Shown one piece after another: positions 1 through 7,964 of a stretch of DNA of 23,338 nucleotides. The notes beneath the pieces are model-generated. The model was not told where the DNA came from, searched no databases, and was given only the letters and a program-made list of their open reading frames with translations. How positions within the stretch are numbered: position 1 is the stretch's first letter; every line of letters starts with the position of its first letter. The position numbers and the translations under genes were made by a program. The stretch is taken from the NCBI GenBank assembly GCA_964200185.2, contig CAXNAD020000251.1, positions 1-23,338 of the forward strand, given 5' to 3'. Origin of the DNA: Choristocarpus tenellus KU-1152 (lineage: Eukaryota > Phaeophyceae).

Positions 1-71
1 CGGTGATTCTCTTCGCCACCCTTGCCTGAGTGAACCACGCCGCCACAGAATCACACGATTAGCATGTTATA

Positions 72-230
72 TTTGATGGTAAGATATACCCAATTCCTCG
101 GTTCTTTTTTCTTCCCGCGGGGAATTCCAATTTTATATGGTGTAGGCCATGGTTAGATGGTTTGATGGTAATAATAATATACCCAATTGCTCGGCCCTTG
201 TTTCTTAACGCGGGGAATTTCAATTCTACA
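72..230. repeat. Pair of diverged direct repeats upstream of the GST gene
   Basis: Two related copies of about 66-70 bp lie at 72-137 and 161-230. Both begin TTTGATGGTAA, pass through ATACCCAATT and a CTCGG box, and end in a GC-rich block CGCGGGGAATT followed by CAATT. They differ by substitutions and a few inserted bases, so the duplication is old. They lie 150-310 bp before the GST start codon, so they could be promoter elements or the remains of a mobile repeat. No coding potential is credible. Confidence 0.7.
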
Positions 231-383
231 ATACGATAGACCTTTATGATACGTGATTTTTGAATCCCAATCCAATAATACACTCACACACACCAAACAC
301 AGCACGATCAACGACCTACCTAGTACTGTTCCTTTGTGACTCCAAACCTACAAGTCCAACTCCGATATCGAAAACGCAAAGAA

Positions 384-2627
384 ATGGCAACCTATAAGCT
401 CACCTACTTCGATCTTGCTGGATGAACAGAGCCAATTAGGCAGGCCTTCGTTATCGCCAATCTCCCCTTCGAGGATAACAGGATCTCGTTCGCAGAGTTT
501 GGGGCTATGAAGGAATCAGGAGATCTACGATGGGGAACGGTGAGAGCGAATGAAAATATGTAGACTCCGCGAAGATCAAGAGTTCTCCGAGCAAGAGTTC
601 TCCTAGCCAATAAAACGATATCAGAATGGCTGATTACAAAAGTCTTGTCGATATGGGATTAGGGTCCCACTAGCATTTCATGAAGATGTAGGGTCATTCC
701 ATCGACAATTTTGGAATTTTGTTCACCTGCTCCATCTTCAGGTCCCATCTCTCGACATCGTTGGCACTGATGGCAAGACAACCACCATTTCGCAGTCCAT
801 GGCCATTTTGCGATTTGTATCTCGCAAAGGAGGACTCTATCCAGCTGATCCTGTCGAAGCTGCCAGGGTAGACGAGGTGTGTACTACCTGGATAGGGCTA
901 GGGCATACGTATATCGTAGTCAACCGTGGTATCGATAGAGTAACTGTCTGCTTAGGGATGATTTTCGACTAGGAATAGATACGATGTTCAGGGGTATTCG
1001 GACAGTTGTGCAGCCCAGCGTATTTCCTTGGGCGGTTGCTGTCCTGATGATCGAATCGGGATGTGTATGGATGGGGTAGTTAATGCCACCGTTCTCCGTT
1101 GCCGTTCTTCACAAAATTTGAGTGGGTCAGTCTCGAGATGAGCAATTGCCGCGTACATGCATATTGAGGGGAAGAACCATCTATCGTAAGCAGTGGTCAC
1201 CTATCTACTCACCACAAATAGCTGACAATTTCGTACACAATCGCCCTTTCCACAGATCTTGGATGCTTTTCAGGACATGAACAGCGCGATTGTGCCCTCC
1301 GCGAAGGAGCCTGATGTGGAGAAGAAGGTGTGGGGATATCAAGTCCTTTATTGACCAAGTACACTATCAAGGCAATTGTCTCGCGCCAAGTCCTCCATGC
1401 GTTCTCTGTGGTGATAAGTTGTTCATGCTGCAGATCGGTCCACATGAGTGAATGTATTGGACATGTGATGGACTATGAATGTCGTTGTTCCTGTTCTCCC
1501 ATGATTGCAATTCCTATCACAGGCTGCCATGAGGATAGGACTGGCAAAGACCCTTGTGCAAATGTTCGAACGATTCGAGAAGCGGTATGAGGAGAACAGC
1601 AGCAATGGCTGGGCTGTGGGAACATCGGTAAGTTGCCCTTGGAAGTCCCCTCACTGTACACAGCCAATGTTGCTGTTCGAAGTGATAAGACATTTTGTGC
1701 AACAACATGATATCTTTACTGTACACATTTGCCAATAATAGCTTCCTTGCAATGGAATTTCGAAGGGTTTATGAAATTTATTGTTTAGTAATGCCTCGCG
1801 TGTGCAAAAGTCAAGAGAAGAGTCGTTTGTCTCACTTCGCTAGTCCTTCGGTGTGAAGTGTGGGATATAAATTCCAGATATCCCGAAGGGTAGACGAAGA
1901 CAGCTTCTTGTTCTAGAGTTTGCCCCAGGAGGAGTAGTTTTCCTCTCTGTCCTGCCGGGGCTTTCCGACTATCAGCGCCCTCTTGCTGGTTGAGGTTTGG
2001 CAAGTGTGTGCTGTGTGTTGTGAACGTTTGTCCCTTCATTGAAGACCGACTTGGTTGGGCTGTGAGTGAAGTGACATAGTAGGCATGATGTGTCCTCGCC
2101 CCTTCAGAAGAAGTTCGTTTCACTGAATGAAGTGATGGTTCATACAGATAAGAGTACTTCCGTTGTTGCTTCATAGTATATATAGTCGTCTGAAGAAGTT
2201 CGTTTGACTGAATGAAGTGATAATTCATACAGATAAGAGCACTTCCGTTGTTGCTTCATAGTATGTAGCCGTCTAGTATACCCCAGAGGTTGCATAGAGT
2301 AATATTGTTATAGTATTAGTCAGTAGTAGGGGTACTGCATAATGAGTACTTGGGCGCTTGCCAGGCGATATACCTTCTCGTTAACTTGTTCATCTTGTGC
2401 CCTCCCTCTCCTGGCCTTGTTCACATCCTGTGTTGGGCCTATCCTGTACCTTCCTACAGATCAGTGCTGCTGACTTGGCCCTGTGTGAGGTTGCTCGTTG
2501 GACATCAACTGGGATACTTGACGGAATTCCCACCACTATCCTCGACACCTGCCCTCAAATTAAGGGTCTCAGAGAGAGAGTTCTTGGTAACAGTAAAATT
2601 GCCGAGTACTATGCTTCCAAGCAGTAG
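384..2627 (+). CDS. Sigma-class glutathione S-transferase with one in-frame TGA (five exons)
   Basis: Cytosolic GST that would conjugate glutathione to electrophiles, or act as a prostaglandin-D-synthase-like isomerase. Exons are 384-539, 742-876, 1256-1327, 1523-1627 and 2460-2627. All four introns are GT-AG and phase 0, giving 211 codons plus TAG, the normal length for the sigma class. The N-terminal thioredoxin-like half starts MATYKLTYFDLAG, which aligns position by position with the hematopoietic PGD synthase start (catalytic Tyr8). The glutathione-site SQSMAILRF sits at residues 69-77. The helical C-terminal half carries an ISAADLAL motif near residues 157-164 that matches the usual (T/S)xADL. 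The oddity is codon 14 (423-425), which is TGA exactly where the family has its conserved Arg14; CGA to TGA is one transition. The next in-frame ATG (codon 44) would lose the active site. So this is a recent pseudogene, a null allele, a sequence error or a recoded gene. Identity is very secure and functionality is uncertain. Confidence 0.9.
2107..2274. repeat. 85-bp tandem duplication in GST intron 4
   Basis: Copy 1 (2107-2191) and copy 2 (2192-about 2274) both run from GAAGAAGTTCGTTT through GAATGAAGTGAT, TTCATACAGATAAGAG and ACTTCCGTTGTTGCTTCATA to a GTCT end. There are a handful of substitutions, and copy 2 has a 2-bp deletion near its end. The repeat lies in the 832-nt last intron, about 185-350 bp before the final acceptor, and so does not alter the protein. 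Confidence 0.9.
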
Positions 2628-4473
2628 TCATCTTCTTCCGTTTCCTGTTGGTGCGCCTGATCAGGTGTTGTGTGGTGTAGATGATGCATGTTGTGTGACA
2701 AGAGAGGGCGATTTCAATGACAAGGTCTTGATGCACGGTGTTTTGGTCATACTCTAGTCTTGCCTTTGAGTTGAAGGAAATATCCTCTTCTAACTGTCGC
2801 AGCGGCATTCTGGAATAAGTATCTAGAGGTTGAGTTGGGCAGTCTTGACATTGCATTCTTGGCATTGTCCAGTTGTTGTCAAGTCACAGATGTGTGTAAT
2901 AGTAGGGAGTACTATTCATGAGCAGTTTTGAGTTCCTATTGTGAGTCGTGAGAGAGTGCTGCAGGCTACAGGTACACTCAATAAATTGTTGTGAATACCT
3001 CTTCTCCCAATTGTTACCATTGGGGTGTGAAAAAAATGTGTGGTAGTGAAACTGGTGAGAGTTCATTTTGACTTGGGCACCATCTACATTGTTGAACCAC
3101 GTATTGTTATCAAGTGATCAAGATTTGTTTCTGAGGAGAGGTTTTCATCGCCAGAAACTTCTCTTGGCTGTTGCACAATGTTAAAACAGAGGCTACTCAT
3201 CTGTTTGTTCCTTGATACGATACAGGTCAACCAGTCAACACTGACTGTTGATTAGTCTGTTACATTCTGGATGTTACTTTCACTTGTTCGTCATCACCAC
3301 ATCAACTACAATCAGAATACCTTAGTACAGAACAGTCACTCTGCGTTCCACACAAATAGTATAGTATAGTGTACATCACTTGAGTTGCATCACATATTGT
3401 TTCAATTTTTTTCTGTTCTCTTGTTTGTTTTTCTTTCACTCTTTCTTCTTATCAGCAGAAGATGACAGTTGTACATTTATGGTTGATTATTTTTTCTTTC
3501 GTGACTGCCATTGATGCCTCAAATTGCACCAACGCCACTCTGCAAACTGTGTATCAAACACACATGGACTTCTTTCTTTGAATATCTCATGAAAGAACAC
3601 TGAATTCACATCACATCATTCTGGATTGAGCAACCAAGAATACTGAATTAACATCGCATCATTCTTGACTGAGAGGTCAATGATCTCAGTTACAACAGAA
3701 TAAATACATCGGTGCTTTGTAGCACAATCACACCTATCCATAACATAGACTACACATACCACTCATTGGTGCTTTGCAACACCATGATTCCTCATCGCTA
3801 GTAGTCTACGCAATTTGCTTACATGTACGATACGTTCGATTTAGGTTTCAACACACAACCCATACGTTCACCCCACAACGCAGGTCTCAATAAAATATAT
3901 TCACAAATTTTGCACTCCGAGGGAGTAACACATAACCAGTGATGCGAGTTGTCAACACACCAATATCTTTCACAAATTGATATTTTAAATGCTAACTTCA
4001 CTGTTGTTACTGTGTCAAGAATGTGCTTTTATTCGTGTGTTACGTAGATTATTTGAAGAACAGTCTCAGGAAGGAAGAGACCATATTTGTGTTCTGAAGA
4101 ATAGAAGGTAGGTATGGGTTAAATAACTAGAATATGGAAGAGTGCAAGAATAGGAAACATTGTAGCAAGTAATCTGTCATCAATGATTTGTGATCCATAG
4201 AATAGGATTGATTTGGTGGCAAGGACCCACCCCAGCCCTTGGGCTTGAAAGCTCACCCCTCCTTTGTCCTTCCTTCATCTACAAACTGTCCATCCCATTA
4301 AGGAATGAATGGAGTAATTTATATGCAAAGTCTTCGGAACATCAGCTTCTTTAAACATGCTAGCTAGCATTGCTTACTGAAGTGTGCTAAGTTTTTAAGG
4401 CTAGCGTAAATTGATTGGAGGCGTCCATCGGTAACAGTAGACGTGCTTCAAGAAGAGTGAGGTATAGAGAGAG
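2628..4473. other. Gene-poor stretch after GST, with a small duplicated segment
   Basis: I see no credible gene in either strand; the open frames are short and lack splice-linked partners. A diverged pair of 32-bp direct repeats (ACTGAATT, then CATC, then CATCATTCT, then GAG) occurs at 3599-3630 and 3642-3673. A weaker pair around GGTGCTTTG occurs near 3709 and 3765. The rest is AT-leaning unique sequence, probably 3' UTR of GST followed by intergenic DNA. Confidence 0.6.
2980..2985 (+). promoter_or_regulatory. Candidate polyadenylation signal for the GST transcript
   Basis: An AATAAA hexamer lies about 350 nt after the GST stop codon, the first such hexamer on this strand after the gene. 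Only the motif and its position support it; further copies lie further on (near 3700 and 3890). Confidence 0.3.
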
Positions 4474-4830
4474 ATGACACCTGTAACAGGAGTAGAAGGT
4501 GGTGAAGTGGAAGTTGAGTCAGAGTTTGAGGGTGAAGATGAAGAGGCGGTCAACAGAACTGGGCACCGTAAAAGGACTGCAGGAGAGAGTCTGCGGGGAC
4601 TCATCCCCCTCACGTCAAAGTTCGAAGTGTATAGGGGCAATGATGATGACGGGGAACGATACCCAACGTTCGAGAGAAACTTCCTTGCGTGTGCCAGCAT
4701 GGGCAGATGGAAGGATGGTCTTGTGACAGAAGACCATACCAGAGTGAGCTATGCTATTGTAGATGAAACGAGAGATGGAAAGAGAGATAAGTCCAAAAGG
4801 CCAGTATGGTTATGGCACTTTTGGTGGTAA
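4474..4830 (+). CDS. Hypothetical acidic protein or first exon
   Basis: An ATG-started frame of 118 codons, not recognised. The first 30 residues are strongly acidic (EGGEVEVESEFEGEDEE). A region near residues 47-75 then looks protein-like (KFEVYRGNDDDGERYPTFER), followed by a Lys/Arg-rich end. The frame stops in TGGTGGTAAG; the GTAAGA there and a stronger donor ACAG|GTAAGTAAG at 4858/4859 suggest that this is an exon that splices onward. A pyrimidine-rich acceptor CTTTTTAG follows at about 4971 with an open stretch to a GTGAGA donor at about 5026. I could not fix one consistent frame through these sites, so the model is incomplete. The opposite strand is also open (4401-4700), which weakens the case. 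Confidence 0.33.
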   Translation: MTPVTGVEGGEVEVESEFEGEDEEAVNRTGHRKRTAGESLRGLIPLTSKFEVYRGNDDDGERYPTFERNFLACASMGRWKDGLVTEDHTRVSYAIVDETRDGKRDKSKRPVWLWHFWW

Positions 4831-5307
4831 GATTAGGTGGACTTGCTGATGTGTACAGGTAAGTAAGGCCCTTTTCAGCAGCACTCCCAGGGTTGGGGGA
4901 CATAACTTCATTTTCGAACCAGTTTTACATGTTTTTGTGGACGTTTTAAATTTTTTTTTTCCTCTTTTTAGCGATATTTCTTGGGTATTTGGTCTTGTTC
5001 TTGGGGATGTTGCAGTGCACAGGTGAGATCCCGTGTCTCTTGGGAGCCCCCATTGTCCTTGGGAAATACTCTCTGAGGTATTGTTTGACCCTCCTTCACG
5101 TCCCCCCTCACTGACAACGGCAAGCGAGCCAGGCTATGGTAGGTAGCGTGACGGATGGTCACATCAAAGCTCTGAGTGAAAGCATCTTAGAGGGTACGAG
5201 TTTTCCCCTGTTTGTCCGTTTGGGACTTGGATCCCACCAGTTCCTTATGACATTTTCCTACTCTGAAATGTCTCGGAGTAGGTAAAATGTATACTCTATG
5301 AAAAGGT

Positions 5308-5505
5308 GTGTTTGCAACAAGGATATTGACACTTCCTAACAAACACGATAGCCAAAATTACGTCAATATCGCAACATTGGATTTTAGCCCCAAAAGGGAC
5401 GCAGCTCTACCCTCTAAGATAATTCGACTCCTCGGGCAGCTCGAGGACCTACTACCACTTCAAAAAACGGAGTCCGTGATGTCAAAGAAGCTGTCTCCAC
5501 TGTAA
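5308..5505 (+). CDS. Possible terminal exon of a hypothetical gene
   Basis: An open frame of 65 codons without its own ATG start, ending in TAA at 5503-5505. The later part (NIATLDFSPKRDAALPSK, then IIRLLGQLEDLLPLQKTES) reads like a real amphipathic protein segment. It could be the last exon of the gene that begins near 4474, but no acceptor in the right phase is obvious. The product is not recognised. It may be chance. Confidence 0.2.
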   Translation: MFATRILTLPNKHDSQNYVNIATLDFSPKRDAALPSKIIRLLGQLEDLLPLQKTESVMSKKLSPL

Positions 5506-5631
5506 CGGAATAGAAAGATACATTGCCCACGAGACGATGAATCCCCTCTTCTCAACTCGCCCTCACACCCCTCAGTTCAAATCTGCACCTTGTGCTTCTG
5601 ATCATCCAAACATCACCCATTACACAAATAG

Positions 5632-6279
5632 CTATTCCAGATAAGATGCCACCATAGAGTGGGGGTCATCAATCTTCCGGAGGACAGTGGTCAATATTTC
5701 ATTGTGGGCTACATCTCTGGCATAAGCAAGGCACTCATCATCTATGGCTTTGGCTAGCATATTCACATTACAATACCTAAAAATATATGTTCATCACTGT
5801 GAAATGTCTATCCCCAGTTCCATCCCCAGTCTCCTCACCCGTTCAATTCTCCAACCCTACAGCAGTCAATAGGTCCAAGTCTAAATCTCCAAACTCCAAC
5901 TCTACAACCCAGGGCCCAGTCTAAGTCAACACACACAAATCCTAGTTTTAGAAATTCATTTAAACACCAGTAACGTACCTCATTGCCATCTTCCCTTGCT
6001 TTATCTGCACATTTATCTGCCACCCTTTCTGCTGTAGGCCTCACTGCAATTGCTGCTTGGCATCCCACCAATACCACCACCCCTTAGTGAGGTCAAACCG
6101 CTGCTTGACCCGGGGCAATCCGGCATCTTCAGCAATTCTCCATCAGGTTGCCCTGCCCTTCTATCCAGACCTTGGACAGCCTCTTCGGATTCCTTAGTGC
6201 CTTCCTTACAGGCTAGATCATTTGCATCGGCATTAACCCGATCTCCTCCGTCTTCGTCTCCAGCATGGCACTTCAGGGC
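5632..6279 (-). CDS. Partial hypothetical gene (terminal exon plus upstream open segment)
   Basis: The best-supported part is a terminal exon, complement 5632-5776. It follows an acceptor ATATTTTTAG, encodes 47 residues and stops at TAG; it is highly helical and includes AKAIDDECLAYARDVAHNE and VLRKIDDPHSMVASYLE. Upstream on the same strand is a helical segment with AERVADKCADKAREDGNE that ends at a GTACGT donor (exon end 5979). Before it is an acidic open frame, complement 6013-6279, containing HAGDEDGGDRVNADANDL. The GTACGT donor is phase 0 but the acceptor needs phase 2; a donor GTGAGG at about 5838, giving an intron of about 62 nt, would restore phase 2. The exact model is therefore uncertain, and the 5' end runs towards the N gap. 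The family is not recognised. Confidence 0.38.
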
Positions 6280-6359
6280 TTACGGGTTGTGTGCAAAATA
6301 GGACAATAGTGAGGTGTACCTTATTTTGTGTATATGAGATTATTGTGTTGAGTTGAGTC

Positions 6360-6369
6360 NNNNNNNNNN
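6360..6369. other. Assembly gap (10 N)
   Basis: Ten consecutive N separate the partial minus-strand gene on the left from the sequence downstream of the minus-strand membrane-anchored ORF on the right. Its true length is unknown, and upstream exons of the left-hand gene may be missing here. Confidence 0.99.
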
Positions 6370-6408
6370 ATAGTACATCCGGATTATGTATGGGATTACG
6401 TATTGGTA

Positions 6409-6414
6409 TTTATT
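6409..6414 (-). promoter_or_regulatory. Candidate polyadenylation signal
   Basis: AATAAA on the minus strand, about 170 nt after the stop codon of the membrane-anchored ORF at 6586-7080. Motif and distance are the only support. Confidence 0.3.
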
Positions 6415-6585
6415 CTGCATTCAACTACTTTGACATAACCATGGACTTATGTATGAGACACAAATCATAATAAAACAAGCAATGAGAAGACACCCTACAA
6501 AGGTCACTCTTCTAATCTTCAACCATGTAATCACGTTCAGCAAAAAGGGGGTCGTGTGAGGCTTCACACCTTCTTGTCTTCACTA

Positions 6586-7080
6586 CTAACAAATAGCATT
6601 ACCTCCCAAGGTAATTTGCACAGGTTGTAAGCGGACGGGTTTCGAGCTGGTGTTAGTGCTAATGCTTGATTCAAGGTAGGAAATGGAATGGTGGAGGACG
6701 TGGTGTTGCGAAGGCACAATATAAACTCCGTGTCTGGCAACTACTTTGTAGATTATATTTTCAAGAGGGAGCACAGATGGGGCGTGGTAAATATATCCAT
6801 GACTCGCATGCAGAATGGTGCATAGGTAAAGGATTTCGATGAAGCGAGGATTGGAGGAGAGCAATTCTAGGGGTGAGTTTCTGAGGACTCTGTGAGTGCA
6901 TACTCTTTCACAGGTCTTGCTAGCCTTCTTCTTACTCTTTTCGGATCTGGCTCTGGGCTGTGGCTTTTTGGGGGGAGCCGTCTCTTCCAAAATTTTATCC
7001 CTCGCTTTGCGCTTGAGGTAGGTTTGCTGCAGCCACCATAGTCCAGACAGGAAGAAACAGACAAGGATCAGGAAGTGCAT
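6586..7080 (-). CDS. Membrane-anchored hypothetical protein (possible PEX22-like)
   Basis: A single ATG-started frame of 164 aa. Residues 2-22 form one hydrophobic segment (HFLILVCFFLSGLWWLQQTYL) directly followed by a Lys/Arg-rich stretch, typical of an N-terminal signal-anchor with a cytosolic body. Residues about 62-130 look like an alternating helix/strand domain (NPRFIEILYLCTILHASHGY, later IIYKVVARHGVYIVPSQHHV). The layout of short N-terminal anchor, basic linker and small alpha/beta domain ending near V-P-x-x-x-x-V-L recalls PEX22, the peroxisomal membrane receptor for the PEX4 ubiquitin-conjugating enzyme. The family's usual VLFC motif is not clearly present, so this is only a suggestion. 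An overlapping frame in the same region (6867-7064) is a shadow. An unspliced gene is plausible, but expression is unproven. Confidence 0.42.
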   Translation of the reverse strand: MHFLILVCFFLSGLWWLQQTYLKRKARDKILEETAPPKKPQPRARSEKSKKKASKTCERVCTHRVLRNSPLELLSSNPRFIEILYLCTILHASHGYIYHAPSVLPLENIIYKVVARHGVYIVPSQHHVLHHSISYLESSISTNTSSKPVRLQPVQITLGGNAIC

Positions 7081-7667
7081 CGTTCTTTAAGCAGCGAGGG
7101 AGGGCCGTCCCCCAACCAGCAAGGCCTTGGAGGACACTATCCCGAGTTATGTATTCCAAATTTCAATGGATTATTAGCTAGCCTCAGTCTAAACTTTCTT
7201 CGTGCAACTGATGTTTCCAAGAAAGGGTATGGGTTGTTGTCTCAGGACGAAGTCCTCATCTATCGGAACCCCATGCACCCCCCGAACCTTTCTGGATCTT
7301 AGCTCCTAGCCGGGGGCGGGGGTAGTGCTGTGTGATACGATCTTTTTCCCCTCCATGAAAAAAATGATCAAGCACGGAAATTGCGCCCCACCTCTCAATG
7401 AAGATAAAAGGGTGACCAACCAACTAGTAGTGCTATTACTAACAACTCACCAAGTACTCAACGATCATTAAGATGTATTTATTTTTATGATTATTGGAGC
7501 CACAGGAAGGGAGCGGTACAAAATAGTGGTAAAATTAGTGTTTCTCACATTATATGTGACATATTTCTTCTTTGGGGTTTGTACTGACATGTGAATAGTT
7601 CTCCTTGGTTCTCCCCTTAACACATCTGGAAAATTTTAAGAGGACAAAAAAATATATCATTTTAGGT

Positions 7668-7964
7668 ATGCTGATTATTACTATTGTTACGATTATTATG
7701 AATACTATGATTGGCATGATTATGATCAACTGTTACGAATATGATGGACAGGTCCTGTTGGGACCTGATCTCAGTCAAATCCATTTCCACGTGGAAACGT
7801 AAGTTTATTGCGCGCATATTTGTTTTGTCATCGGTGACTTTCACATCAACATCAATGACAGAGAAGCCATGAGAATGCGCGGATCATTTGTCATTGACGA
7901 CAACAATGATGAGATGTCATCCATCGGATCCAAAGTTCAACTCAGGTTTCATCCCAAGATTTGA
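7668..7964 (+). CDS. Possible small two-exon gene with a 63-nt intron
   Basis: Exon 7668-7798 joins 7862-7964 through a GTAAGT donor and a GACAG acceptor. The 63-nt intron joins phase 2 to phase 2 cleanly and gives 77 aa and a TGA stop. The first 20 or so residues are very hydrophobic (MLIITIVTIIMNTMIGMIMI) and could be a signal peptide or membrane anchor, but the DNA there is simple (ATTATT-like). The downstream part (VLLGPDLSQIHFHVET, then RGSFVIDDNNDEMSSIGSK) is ordinary soluble sequence. An acceptor ATGGACAG at 7751 could instead make 7752-7798 an internal exon of a longer gene. The product is not recognised. Confidence 0.3.

Noticed and set aside
423-425. TGA reassigned to a sense codon in this organism
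   Set aside because: The 714-codon NBR1 exon and the trehalose exons contain no in-frame TGA, and the NBR1 frame itself ends at TGA just after the UBA domain.
1785-2228. 147-codon minus-strand frame with a repeated segment
   Set aside because: Lies in GST intron 4, and its apparent internal repeat comes from the 85-bp DNA duplication.
2350-2757. 135-codon + strand frame over the last GST exon
   Set aside because: Wrong frame; the GST exon 2460-2627 reads in another frame with clear family similarity.
6050-6301. + strand frame of 84 codons rich in Pro and Ser
   Set aside because: It is antisense to the acidic minus-strand frame that belongs with the terminal exon at 5632-5776.
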